From positions 558,001 to 622,000 of the forward strand of contig NZ_JBNILN010000001.1 in assembly GCF_050107715.1 (NCBI RefSeq): DNA of 64,000 nucleotides, read 5' to 3'. The notes beneath the pieces were generated by a model. It was not told the origin of the DNA, made no database searches, and saw nothing but the letters and a program-made list of their open reading frames with translations. The position numbers and the translations under genes were made by a program. This stretch comes from Metabacillus_B sp050107715 (GTDB taxonomy: Bacteria; Bacillota; Bacilli; Bacillales; Bacillaceae). Below are positions 42,234-49,885 of this stretch, one piece after another. Position 1 is the first letter of the stretch; the number at the start of each line of letters is the position of its first letter.

Positions 42234-43146
42234 GGTGCCTGGCCCGCTGTTCGCTAATAGACTAAAGCTCCGGCACCGACTCTCCTAGCCCTTGCTGCAC
42301 AAGGGTTCGCGCTCGCCGGTCTCTGTCCCCACTCGCGGTGAAGCATGTGGGGTCTGGCACGGTGCCTGGCCCGCTTTCCGCTACCAAACTAAAGCTCCGG
42401 CACCGACTCCTCTAGCCCTTGCTGCACAAGGGCTCGTGCTCGCCGGTCTCTGTCCCCACTTGCGGTGAAGCATGTGGGGTCTGGCACGCGTGCATCAGGT
42501 GTACAGCCTGCATGTACCCGGCGTACCCGCCCTGTACCCGGCATGCATCCGGCCTAAAGCCGGCAGTCCAGGGTGGGCGGGCACGATACACAGTTCACGG
42601 TCCGCACCACACCTGCTTTTTGCTGGTTGCCTCCGTCCCCCGCTCTGCTAAAGCGCTAAACCTCCGTCCCCACTTTAAACGGACCCATAGCACACAACGG
42701 ATTTCAGGCTCTTGCCTCCGTCCCCATTTTTCGGAAAGAAGGGGTCGGAGGATGCCTCCGACCCTGATTATGTCTACTCATATTGCTCTGTCCCCACACT
42801 GGTCAAAGCGTTGGAGGAGAAGGAAGAATGGCTTTCTGCCTCTGGCCCCCATTGCTTTACCGTAACAGGGGTCGGAGGCAGGCACCGGGGGCGGTGCCTG
42901 GCCCGCTGTTCGACAATAGACTAAAGCTCAGGCACCGACTCCTCTAGCCCTTGCTGCACAAGGGTTTGCGCTCGCCGGTCTCTGTCCCCACTTGCGGTGA
43001 AGCATGTGGGGTCTGGCACGGTGCCTGGCCCGCTTTCCGCTACCAAACTAAAGCTCCGGCACTGACTCCCCTAGTCCTTGCTGCACAAGGGTTTGCGCTC
43101 GCCGGTCTCTGTCCCCACTTGCGGTGAAGGATGTGGGGTCTGGCAC
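42234..43146 (-). repeat. Dispersed repeat cluster E, four units plus variants
   Basis: Units at 42234-42360, 42361-42487, 42893-43019 and 43020-43146 are close copies about 127 bp long, in the orientation of cluster C: GGTGCCTGGCCCGC start, ACTAAAGCTCCGGCACC core, CTTGCTGCACAAGG, and CATGTGGGGTCTGGCAC end. Between them, 42628-42890 holds variant units with CCTCCGTCCCC and GGGGTCGGAGG ends like cluster D. 42488-42627 holds unrelated GC-rich sequence with repeated TGTACCCGGC. Confidence 0.88.
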
Positions 43147-43225
43147 GCGTGCGCGCAAAGCTCAACGCGCGCGGGCACCTTACTAAACAAAAAAAACAGA
43201 CAGCAACGAGCGCTGTCCAGCTTGT

Positions 43226-43630
43226 TTATGATATATTTTCCACTTCGCCGCCGGGCAGCGATATGAAGGAGAAGTCGTTTTCTCCGAATAGCTCCCAGCC
43301 TTCGAATGAGGCGCTGTTGTGGAAGATATCGAGGGTGGCTTGGTTTGCTGTTTTGAGGCGGAGGATTTCGGCTTCTTTCCACCAGCAGATATCGGTGATT
43401 TCGTGTCCGGCCAGATGGGTGATGAGGGTGTTTAAGTATTCATCTGCTGAGCTCGGGGTTTGGAAGTCGGTTTGGCCGACGATAATGCGTCCGTTTAGTT
43501 TGAGGCGCCATGGACATTCGATGACGAGGCCGCCGTTTGAGAACTGCAGGATGAGGGGAAGCGGTTTGCCGTTTTCGATTTTGGTTATTTCTTGCCCTTT
43601 GAAGTAAGGAAAATGAAGGTCTTCGTTCAT
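43226..43630 (-). CDS. Unknown soluble protein under a TetR-type operator
   Basis: A 134-residue protein starting MNEDLHFPYFKGQEIT, rich in beta strands (LPLILQFSNGGLVIECPWRLK) and aromatic residues (ICWWKEAEILRLK). No signal or membrane segment and no family I can name with confidence. The ATG at 43630 has GGAGGA eight bases upstream. A palindrome CCTTATCA-GT-TGATAAGG lies just upstream (43657-43674), with the same arms as the one ahead of the tetR gene, so this gene is probably a regulated target. Confidence 0.7.
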   Translation of the reverse strand: MNEDLHFPYFKGQEITKIENGKPLPLILQFSNGGLVIECPWRLKLNGRIIVGQTDFQTPSSADEYLNTLITHLAGHEITDICWWKEAEILRLKTANQATLDIFHNSASFEGWELFGENDFSFISLPGGEVENIS

Positions 43631-43656
43631 GGTCATTCCTCCGTCTTCTTTCCGCT

Positions 43657-43674
43657 CCTTATCAGTTGATAAGG
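43657..43674. promoter_or_regulatory. Operator 1, CTTATCA-N2-TGATAAG
   Basis: Inverted repeat CCTTATCA/TGATAAGG with a 2-bp spacer, 27-44 bp upstream of the unknown gene start and 23 bp beyond the tetR stop. It matches operator 2 in both arms, so both sites probably bind the TetR protein. Confidence 0.7.
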
Positions 43675-43696
43675 GGCTTGTATGTAGTAGCCTGAA

Positions 43697-44299
43697 TTAA
43701 TCGTTTGACGCTAACCCGTTAAGTATGACTTGAGTGTAAATCGCTGCACGCCGGTCGAGCGTGCTGATGCTGTCAGGGAGCGGATGGCTGAGCATGCTCA
43801 TGAGCAGGTGGGAATAGATGTCGGTGCTGGCTCCGAGCGTTTCCGGATCTTTGACACTGCCTTCCTCTGCGGCTCTGACGAAGATGGATGAAATGGGGAC
43901 CTGGTAAGCCTCCCACCAGCTTTGGCGGATCAGCAGCTGGTCTTCCTCTGTCATTTCGTATTCTATATCGTGAAACATTTGGCTTAATTTTTTGGGCTGA
44001 TGGAGCAGGATGTAGCGGATGACGCGAAATAAAGAGTCTTCTAGTGCCGTATGCCGTTTGATGATGCGCTGGAGGGCTACTTTCATTTCGTATAAGTAAT
44101 TTCTTACGACTTCTACGTAGAGGTTTTTTTTGCTGGGAAAGTGATGATATAGGGCTGGCTGTGTGAGGCCGCATGCGTCCGCTATTTTTCTCGTGGAGAT
44201 GGCCCGGTACCCATATTCCATGAAGAGTCCTTCCGCTGCCTTGATGATGTTTCTTCGGGTATGTCCCATATCGGCTGCGGCGTTTTGTTTGGGTGCCAT
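43697..44299 (-). CDS. TetR-family transcriptional repressor
   Basis: A 200-residue regulator. The N-terminal helix-turn-helix is classic TetR: HTRRNIIKAAEGLFMEYGYRAISTRKIADACGLTQPALYHHFPSKKNLYVEVV (about residues 13-65). The C-terminal helical domain binds an unknown ligand. Its own start is preceded by the perfect palindrome CTTATCATATGATAAG (44322-44337), implying autoregulation. A matching site lies before the downstream gene. GGAAGG precedes the ATG. The effector is not readable. Confidence 0.92.
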   Translation of the reverse strand: MAPKQNAAADMGHTRRNIIKAAEGLFMEYGYRAISTRKIADACGLTQPALYHHFPSKKNLYVEVVRNYLYEMKVALQRIIKRHTALEDSLFRVIRYILLHQPKKLSQMFHDIEYEMTEEDQLLIRQSWWEAYQVPISSIFVRAAEEGSVKDPETLGASTDIYSHLLMSMLSHPLPDSISTLDRRAAIYTQVILNGLASND

Positions 44300-44321
44300 T
44301 CAATTGCCTTCCCTTCTGTTG

Positions 44322-44337
44322 CTTATCATATGATAAG
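44322..44337. promoter_or_regulatory. Operator 2, CTTATCA-TA-TGATAAG
   Basis: A perfect 16-bp palindrome 23-38 bp upstream of the tetR start. Its arms are identical to operator 1. Binding here would block transcription of tetR, and readthrough into the unknown gene. Confidence 0.75.
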
Positions 44338-44376
44338 ATTGTAAGCTTTTGATTTGTTTTTTGTCAACCGCTATAG

Positions 44377-44411
44377 AAAAAGCCCGATTCTGTAACTGAA
44401 TCGGGCTTTTC
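44377..44411. terminator. Terminator of mbl
   Basis: A 13-pair hairpin AAAAGCCCGATTC/GAATCGGGCTTTT directly after the mbl stop (minus strand), followed by a T run. Confidence 0.85.
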
Positions 44412-44417
44412 TTTTAT

Positions 44418-45419
44418 TTAGACGAGTTTTCTTTTGGCTAATCTGTCGACGTTGTCGAGCATGATTCCTGTTCCGACTGCTACACAGTCCATTGGATTTT
44501 CTGCTACGAGCACCGGTACTTTCAGTTCTTCGGCCATGAGCTGGTCAATTCCGTTCAGGAGGGCTCCGCCGCCTGTCAGGATGATGCCCCGGTCGATGAT
44601 GTCAGCTGACAGCTCAGGCGGTGTGCGTTCGAGGACGCTTTTGGCTGCCTGAACGATGACCGCTACGGATTCTCTTAGGGTTTGTTCGATTTCTTCAGAT
44701 GTTACGGTAATGGTCCGCGGCAATCCGCTTACCATGTCACGGCCGCGGATTGCAATTTCTTCCTGACGTGCGCCTGGGAATACCGTTGCAACCTTGATCT
44801 TAATGTCTTCAGAGGTACGTTCGCCGATTAACAGCTTGTACTCTCTTTTAATATGATTGAGGATTTCAGCATCGAACTTGTCCCCTGCCATTTTAATGGA
44901 AGAGGCGGTGACAATATCGCCCATGGAAAGCACAGCAATATCAGTCGTTCCACCGCCTATATCCACAACCATATTTCCGCTTGGCTGGAAGATGTCCATG
45001 CCGGCGCCGATGGCAGCAACCTTAGGTTCTTCTTCCAGAAAAACGTTTTTGCTGCCGCTTTTTTCCGCTGCTTCCCGAATCGCCTTCTGTTCTACAGAGG
45101 TGATGTTGGTCGGGCAGCAGATCAGCATGCGCGGTTTCGAAAAAATACCTTTTACATTCAGCTTGTTGATGAAGTGCTTCAGCATCGCTTCCGTCACTTC
45201 AAAATCAGCAATGACTCCATCTTTTAACGGACGGATGGCAACGATGTTCCCAGGCGTACGTCCTACCATTCTTCTTGCTTCTTCACCGACAGCAAGCACT
45301 TTTCCGGTGTTTTTATCCATTGCGACTACGGAAGGTTCGTTTAGTACAATGCCCTTCCCTTTAACATGTATCAGTACATTCGCTGTACCGAGATCAATTC
45401 CTATATCCCTAGCAAACAT
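44418..45419 (-). CDS. mbl: MreB-like cell-shape protein Mbl
   Basis: A 333-residue actin-fold filament protein that guides lateral wall synthesis. It has phosphate-1 IGIDLGTANVLI, phosphate-2 VVDIGGGTTDIAV (about 157-169) and adenosine GIILTGGGALLNGID (about 283-297). Mbl identity rests on position beside spoIIID, as in B. subtilis, and close sequence. ATG 45419 follows AAGGAGGAAAA; the upstream part of the open frame is not needed. Confidence 0.95.
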   Translation of the reverse strand: MFARDIGIDLGTANVLIHVKGKGIVLNEPSVVAMDKNTGKVLAVGEEARRMVGRTPGNIVAIRPLKDGVIADFEVTEAMLKHFINKLNVKGIFSKPRMLICCPTNITSVEQKAIREAAEKSGSKNVFLEEEPKVAAIGAGMDIFQPSGNMVVDIGGGTTDIAVLSMGDIVTASSIKMAGDKFDAEILNHIKREYKLLIGERTSEDIKIKVATVFPGARQEEIAIRGRDMVSGLPRTITVTSEEIEQTLRESVAVIVQAAKSVLERTPPELSADIIDRGIILTGGGALLNGIDQLMAEELKVPVLVAENPMDCVAVGTGIMLDNVDRLAKRKLV

Positions 45420-45566
45420 TGTTCCGTTTTCCTCCTTGCAAATCACGATTCCCGTGTATATCCATAATTGCACCCAATTACATATTGTATCACAGAATAC
45501 AAATTATAGGCGATATTTGTTAAGAATCTACACAATTTTCAGGGATTGGATTTACAAAAAGCTTCC

Positions 45567-45842
45567 TTATTTAACCGTTTCTTCGGCAAGGATATCTTCT
45601 TTGCGGTATTTCAGCTTTGTTGCTTCTCCGCCTCTTAGATGACGGATGGATTTATGATAATCCAGGATTTCTTTGACCTCTGCTGCCAGTTCCGGGTTAA
45701 TTTCAGGCAAGCGCTCTGTCAGATCTTTATGGACTGTACTTTTGGAAACCCCAAACTCTTTCGCAATGACGCGAACTGTTTTTTTAGTCTCCACGATATA
45801 CTTTCCAATCTTGATTGTACGTTCTTTGATGTAATCGTGCAC
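45567..45842 (-). CDS. spoIIID: Sporulation regulator SpoIIID
   Basis: A 91-residue mother-cell DNA-binding protein active after sigma-E and before sigma-K. The helix-turn-helix is RVIAKEFGVSKSTVHKDL (about residues 24-41). The basic C-terminus contributes to DNA binding. The start is GTG with GGGAGG nine bases upstream, as in the B. subtilis gene. It lies upstream of mbl, the conserved order. Confidence 0.96.
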   Translation of the reverse strand: MHDYIKERTIKIGKYIVETKKTVRVIAKEFGVSKSTVHKDLTERLPEINPELAAEVKEILDYHKSIRHLRGGEATKLKYRKEDILAEETVK

Positions 45843-46154
45843 ACCACTCGACCTCCCTAAAATGGATGTGAGAAGTGTGAAATGAGACCCGCATATTAAG
45901 AGACATCAGCTGCAATGGTGATATGGACTCTAAAGATGCTTTCGCTGCTGGATTCACAATAAACAGCCACGATCCTCACCTCAAACACTCTCTTTGTTAG
46001 GTTTGTAACATTCTATTAGCTTGGTTGCAGTAATATGCTAAAAAGTCAACAGGGACAAGGGGTTTCGTTGATTTTTTCTAAAGCGGCAAGGGGCATATGA
46101 TAAAGAATATGTGAAAGTTATGGGAATTTAGAATCTGAATTTGTTTTTTGGACA
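45843..46154. other. Upstream region of spoIIID
   Basis: This 362-bp gap holds the spoIIID leader and promoter region. On the minus strand GCATATTACTG near 46030 loosely resembles a sigma-E -10. No gene, repeat unit or clear riboswitch was seen. The right end is the terminator of the dehydrogenase gene. Confidence 0.35.
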
Positions 46155-46192
46155 GAAAAAAGGAGCAGTTCCAGTGAGCTGCTCCTTTTTTC
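46155..46192 (-). terminator. Terminator of the Gfo/Idh gene
   Basis: AAAAAAGGAGCAG/CTGCTCCTTTTTT, 12 or more pairs, 13 bp beyond the stop. Confidence 0.85.
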
Positions 46193-46204
46193 TATATTCG
46201 AGGT

Positions 46205-47200
46205 TTAGTTTGAGGATACTTCATCCGCCGGATAAACCAAACCGATTTCCCGCCGGGCAAGGTCCATGATTTCAAGGGTAATGAGCGAATTCTCGAGGGT
46301 GTTCGTTTCAGATTCCAGTTTTCCTTCCCGAATCAGGGAAGCAAATTCCTTCGCTTCATCAAACATGGAATTTTCATGCTGGTGCATATTGATTTCTTCT
46401 GTTTCTCCGCTGCGGTAACGGATGCGGACGTTTTCCATTGTGCTGAACTTATCAATGACGATGCTTCCTGCTTCTCCCTGAATTTCAGAGGGGAGGTAGG
46501 AGTCTGTGATCTTCGAGAACATGACGATGGCATCGTGCTCTTCGTACTGAAAGAGGATGCTGCCTTCGCCGTCCACTCCGGATTCAAGCAGGTGAGCGGT
46601 GGCCTGGATGGAATTCGGCCTTCCGAATAGCGCAACCATCGGCGCGATGCAGTATATCCCGATGTCCATCATGGAGCCGTTGGAATATTCGGGCTTGAAG
46701 GCGTTTAGAATTTTCCCTTCTTTATAGGCATCGTAGCGGGAGGAATATTGACAGTAGCTCGCTACGTACCGGCGGACTTTGCCGATTTTGTGCAGGTTTT
46801 TCCGGATGGATGTAAAGTTCGGCAGCAGGGTGGTTTTCATTGCTTCCATCAGCAGAACCCGGTTGGCTTTCGCGGCTTCGATCATTTTCTTTAATTCAGC
46901 TGAATTCGAGGCGATCGGCTTTTCGCACAGAACGTGCTTTCCGCTGTTCATGCAAAGGATCGCTTGTTCAGCATGCAGCGAATTCGGGCTTGCTATGTAG
47001 ACTGCTTCAAATTCTTTGCTTGCGGCAAAGTCTTCAAGGCTTGTGTATGTATGCGGTGCACCGTGCTTTTCTGCAAATTCCGCTGCACGCTCTTCTGTGC
47101 GGGAATAGATGGCAGCAAGCTTAAGCTCACCGGTTTGAGCGGCTGCGTCTATAAATTTTTCCGTAATCCAGTTTGTTCCAATGACTCCGAATCGTATCAT
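46205..47200 (-). CDS. Gfo/Idh/MocA-family oxidoreductase
   Basis: A 331-residue NAD(P)-dependent dehydrogenase. The N-terminal Rossmann domain opens MIRFGVIGTNWITEKFIDAA. IASPNSLHAEQA and CEKPIASNSAEL (about 90-101) are the family's sugar-substrate motifs, followed by the alpha/beta C-terminal domain. The substrate is likely a sugar or inositol derivative but cannot be named. ATG 47200 has AAAGGAGAG upstream; the longer frame is not used. Monocistronic with its own terminator. Confidence 0.88.
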   Translation of the reverse strand: MIRFGVIGTNWITEKFIDAAAQTGELKLAAIYSRTEERAAEFAEKHGAPHTYTSLEDFAASKEFEAVYIASPNSLHAEQAILCMNSGKHVLCEKPIASNSAELKKMIEAAKANRVLLMEAMKTTLLPNFTSIRKNLHKIGKVRRYVASYCQYSSRYDAYKEGKILNAFKPEYSNGSMMDIGIYCIAPMVALFGRPNSIQATAHLLESGVDGEGSILFQYEEHDAIVMFSKITDSYLPSEIQGEAGSIVIDKFSTMENVRIRYRSGETEEINMHQHENSMFDEAKEFASLIREGKLESETNTLENSLITLEIMDLARREIGLVYPADEVSSN

Positions 47201-47259
47201 GTCAATCTCTCCTTTGACCATGGTTATCCAAGTTTATTTTACCATAATCTTAAAAGAAG

Positions 47260-47293
47260 AAAACCCGCCGGGCTCAGTGCACCGGCGGGTTTT
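47260..47293. terminator. Terminator of spoIIQ
   Basis: AAAACCCGCCGG/CCGGCGGGTTTT, a perfect 12-pair hairpin just after the spoIIQ stop. Confidence 0.8.
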
Positions 47294-47296
47294 GCA

Positions 47297-48094
47297 TTAT
47301 GCGTTTTCGGAAGGGACAGCTGCTTCAGAGTCCTTTGCGTCCTCTTGCTTCTCCTCTTTCTTATCTTCCTGAGGCTTAGCTTCTGTTTCTTTGCTTGCTT
47401 CCGCCTCTTCTGAAATGGCAGTTGCAGGCTTGTCTAGAAGGTTTGCAGGGTTCAATGCTTTTCCGTCTTTACGGATTTCAAAGTGTACGTGTACGCCGTT
47501 CTTTTCATTTAATAGATTTTTCCCGGCCTTACCGATTACTGCATGCTGAGCGACTGTGTCGCCTTCTTCAACCGCTACAGATGCTAAAGATTGATAGACA
47601 GTTGTAACATTATCTTCGTGCTGGATTTCAACTACATATCCAAGAATCGGATCCTTTACAGCTCTTAGTACTGTTCCGCTTAGGGAAGCTGCCACGTCGA
47701 ATTCCTTACCGTCCTTTTGCGCAAGGTCAATTCCTTGGTTCGGACTGTACGTGTTATTATAGGATACGAGTGCCGCTTCCTGCTCTTCTTTAGAGGACTT
47801 GGAATCATAGAACTTTTTCACGACTTGGATTTCTTCTTTGTTCAGAGCAGGTGCTGTGACGTTCTCTACTGGCTTGGAAACCTCAGCCGCTTCTTCTTTG
47901 CCCTTTTCAGTTTGGGCTTTGCCTGGCTGGTCAGCCACTGGCTTCAGATCACTGTTTGAAGCCTGGTACCATAGAACGCTCGTTAAAATCAACGCTGCAC
48001 TGACTAGATAAATTGCCGGAAATACCCAGCGTTTTCTGAAAAACTGCTGAATCTTTGAATGTTGAGAAGTACGATTTTTTTCTTCCTCTCTCAT
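47297..48094 (-). CDS. spoIIQ: Forespore engulfment protein SpoIIQ
   Basis: A 265-residue forespore membrane protein that meets SpoIIIAH across the septum. One N-terminal helix (about 26-43, IYLVSAALILTSVLWYQ), then a Glu/Lys-rich stalk, then a degenerate LytM/M23 domain ending in GVHVHFEIRKDGKALNPANLL. The C-terminal 35 residues are Glu/Lys-rich. ATG 48094 has GAGGTG six bases upstream and starts MREEEKN, like B. subtilis SpoIIQ. The frame extends further upstream without a site. Confidence 0.93.
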   Translation of the reverse strand: MREEEKNRTSQHSKIQQFFRKRWVFPAIYLVSAALILTSVLWYQASNSDLKPVADQPGKAQTEKGKEEAAEVSKPVENVTAPALNKEEIQVVKKFYDSKSSKEEQEAALVSYNNTYSPNQGIDLAQKDGKEFDVAASLSGTVLRAVKDPILGYVVEIQHEDNVTTVYQSLASVAVEEGDTVAQHAVIGKAGKNLLNEKNGVHVHFEIRKDGKALNPANLLDKPATAISEEAEASKETEAKPQEDKKEEKQEDAKDSEAAVPSENA

Positions 48095-48220
48095 CTTCAT
48101 CACCTCAGCAATCATTCTGAACACAATTCTGAAAATATATACATTTACCGAAAAAAATTTAAAAACGCTTAGTATGCGCCAGTGATTCTGTCATTATGCA
48201 GCAGGATAGGATGATGTTGG

Positions 48221-48655
48221 TTGAAGAAACTTTTGTATTGGGTGCTGACAATTGCACCGGTCGCTTATATGTGGCTGATTTGGACTCTATCAAGTATTCC
48301 GGGTGATCCAAACGCCCAGAATTCCTTTGAAGCCGTATTCAAAGACTCTCTCCATCTGATAGAGTTCGGCATTCTTTATTGGCTGTTCGCTTTCGCTTTG
48401 GCCATTCATGGCAAGTGGAGTGAACGGACGAGCTTAATGGTGGTTATTCTATGCATTGCCTATGGAGCGGCCGATGAGATCCATCAAATGTTCACGCCTT
48501 ACCGCACGGCAACCTGGTTTGATTTGTTTAAAGATGCGCTGGGGGTGGCCGTTTCTTTTATTATAATGAGAATGACTTATTTTAAATCGAAGGAATCGCG
48601 AATGCACCGCTTTTTCCAAAGGCTTGAGACCCTGGATCGGAGGAATGGACAGTGA
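48221..48655 (+). CDS. ywnJ: VanZ-like membrane protein YwnJ
   Basis: A 144-residue protein with four helices in a VanZ-like arrangement. WTLSSIPGDPNAQ after helix one, HLIEFGILYWLFAFAL and the motif AADEIHQMFTPYRTATWFDLFKDALG (about 86-111) are typical. VanZ-like proteins may mediate membrane insertion or glycopeptide tolerance, not proven here. It starts with TTG and overlaps ywnH by four bases (GTGA), matching ywnJ-ywnH in B. subtilis. Confidence 0.85.
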   Translation: MKKLLYWVLTIAPVAYMWLIWTLSSIPGDPNAQNSFEAVFKDSLHLIEFGILYWLFAFALAIHGKWSERTSLMVVILCIAYGAADEIHQMFTPYRTATWFDLFKDALGVAVSFIIMRMTYFKSKESRMHRFFQRLETLDRRNGQ

Positions 48656-49146
48656 AGCTGCGAGCAGCGAGACAAGAGGATTTGCCGAGAATCGTGGATA
48701 TATATAATACAACCATTTCATCCCGGATGGTCACCGCTGACCTGAACCCGGTCAGCTATGAAAGCCGGGAGCAATGGTTTAACGATCATAATGAACGCTA
48801 CCCTCTATGGGTCGCAGAGGATGAATCTGGTGTGATTACGAGCTGGATCAGCTTTCAGCCGTTTTACGGCCGGGAAGCCTATAAGCATACAGCAGAGGTC
48901 AGCATTTATATCGATCCCGCCTGCCGGGGAGCAGGTCTTGGTAAAAAACTGCTCCAGGCTGCCATCGATCAATGTCCGGCCCTTCATATCTACACGCTGC
49001 TCGGATTTGTTTTTGGCCATAACGAACCGAGCATCCGTCTTTTTGAACGTTTCGGCTTTGAACGATGGGGAACCTTCCCTAATATCGCCAACCTGGAAGG
49101 AACCGAGCGGGATTTGGTGATTTTAGGAAAAAGGGTGCAGGAATAA
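48652..49146 (+). CDS. ywnH: GNAT acetyltransferase YwnH
   Basis: A 164-residue N-acetyltransferase of the phosphinothricin/methionine sulfoximine type. KLRAARQEDLPRIVDIYN leads. The acetyl-CoA loop is DPACRGAGLGKKLLQAAI (about 89-106). GFVFGHNEPSIRLFERFGFERWG ends the fold, as in YwnH. It starts with GTG inside the end of ywnJ. The natural substrate may be a toxic glutamine analogue or an amino-acid metabolite. Confidence 0.9.
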   Translation: MKLRAARQEDLPRIVDIYNTTISSRMVTADLNPVSYESREQWFNDHNERYPLWVAEDESGVITSWISFQPFYGREAYKHTAEVSIYIDPACRGAGLGKKLLQAAIDQCPALHIYTLLGFVFGHNEPSIRLFERFGFERWGTFPNIANLEGTERDLVILGKRVQE

Positions 49147-49208
49147 GGGATTATTTCGCAGAATCATAAGGTATGGAAATTATTTCTTTCAAGCGGGGGG
49201 ACGATTCC

Positions 49209-49670
49209 TTGGAAAAAAAACAACCTATGATTGATGCGGAGCTTTTTGAGATTTCCCAGCTGCTGTTTAACGATCCCACTGCGCCGATGCCCAGTCAGGC
49301 ACTCCTGCAATCCAGCCTGTACGACTACACGATTGAGAGTCTTATATTAATTGAGCACTACCTGGATTCTATTAATGGCTCCAGAGAGCTTGCAGCGGAT
49401 TACTCCCGCGTCATTCTCCGGATCGGAGCCTATACCGGAGAAGTCATCCGCAGGAACGCTGAACGTGAGTATCATTGGTACGATTATAAGGAAGCCATCC
49501 AGCTTCAGCCGATCCTCGGGATATGGGGAGAGCAGATTGACACGAAAGCCGTGCTGTACTGCAGCGCAGCCGATCACACAGTCCTCCCTCTTCAAAAAGT
49601 AGGCAAGTACTTGGAAAATGGGATAGAGGATAGCTTGATTGTGTTCGGAAGCTACTTTAAGAGCTGCTGA
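49209..49670 (+). CDS. Hypothetical protein, 153 aa
   Basis: A soluble, mainly helical protein. It starts at TTG (EKKQPMIDAELFEISQLL) seven to eight bases after GGGGGGA. YTGEVIRRNAEREYHWYDYKEAIQLQ (about 79-104) is its most distinctive stretch. No family is recognised. The upstream ATG at 49173 lies too close to its nearest purine run. It follows ywnH by 62 bp and may belong to the same transcript. Confidence 0.6.
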   Translation: MEKKQPMIDAELFEISQLLFNDPTAPMPSQALLQSSLYDYTIESLILIEHYLDSINGSRELAADYSRVILRIGAYTGEVIRRNAEREYHWYDYKEAIQLQPILGIWGEQIDTKAVLYCSAADHTVLPLQKVGKYLENGIEDSLIVFGSYFKSC

Positions 49671-49851
49671 AGAGGAGCTGTTTTATGGAGGGCCGGCAAT
49701 TGGTGCCGGATCCATAGGCTGCGCTGCTGATCGTACAGGCGGCACCTGAGCTGCTCCCTACCCTCTTTTCCGACCGGTCAATTCATGCGGGATCCGGGCG
49801 TCAGGATCGCCGCTTACATTATTAGCACCCGCCATCGGATGTTTGTTTCTA

Positions 49852-49884
49852 AAAAGAAATACAGCCTTCCGTGGAAGGCTGCGG
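49852..49884 (-). terminator. Terminator of spoIID
   Basis: CAGCCTTCC/GGAAGGCTG hairpin followed by TATTTCTTTTT on the minus strand. Confidence 0.7.
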
Positions 49885-49885
49885 T

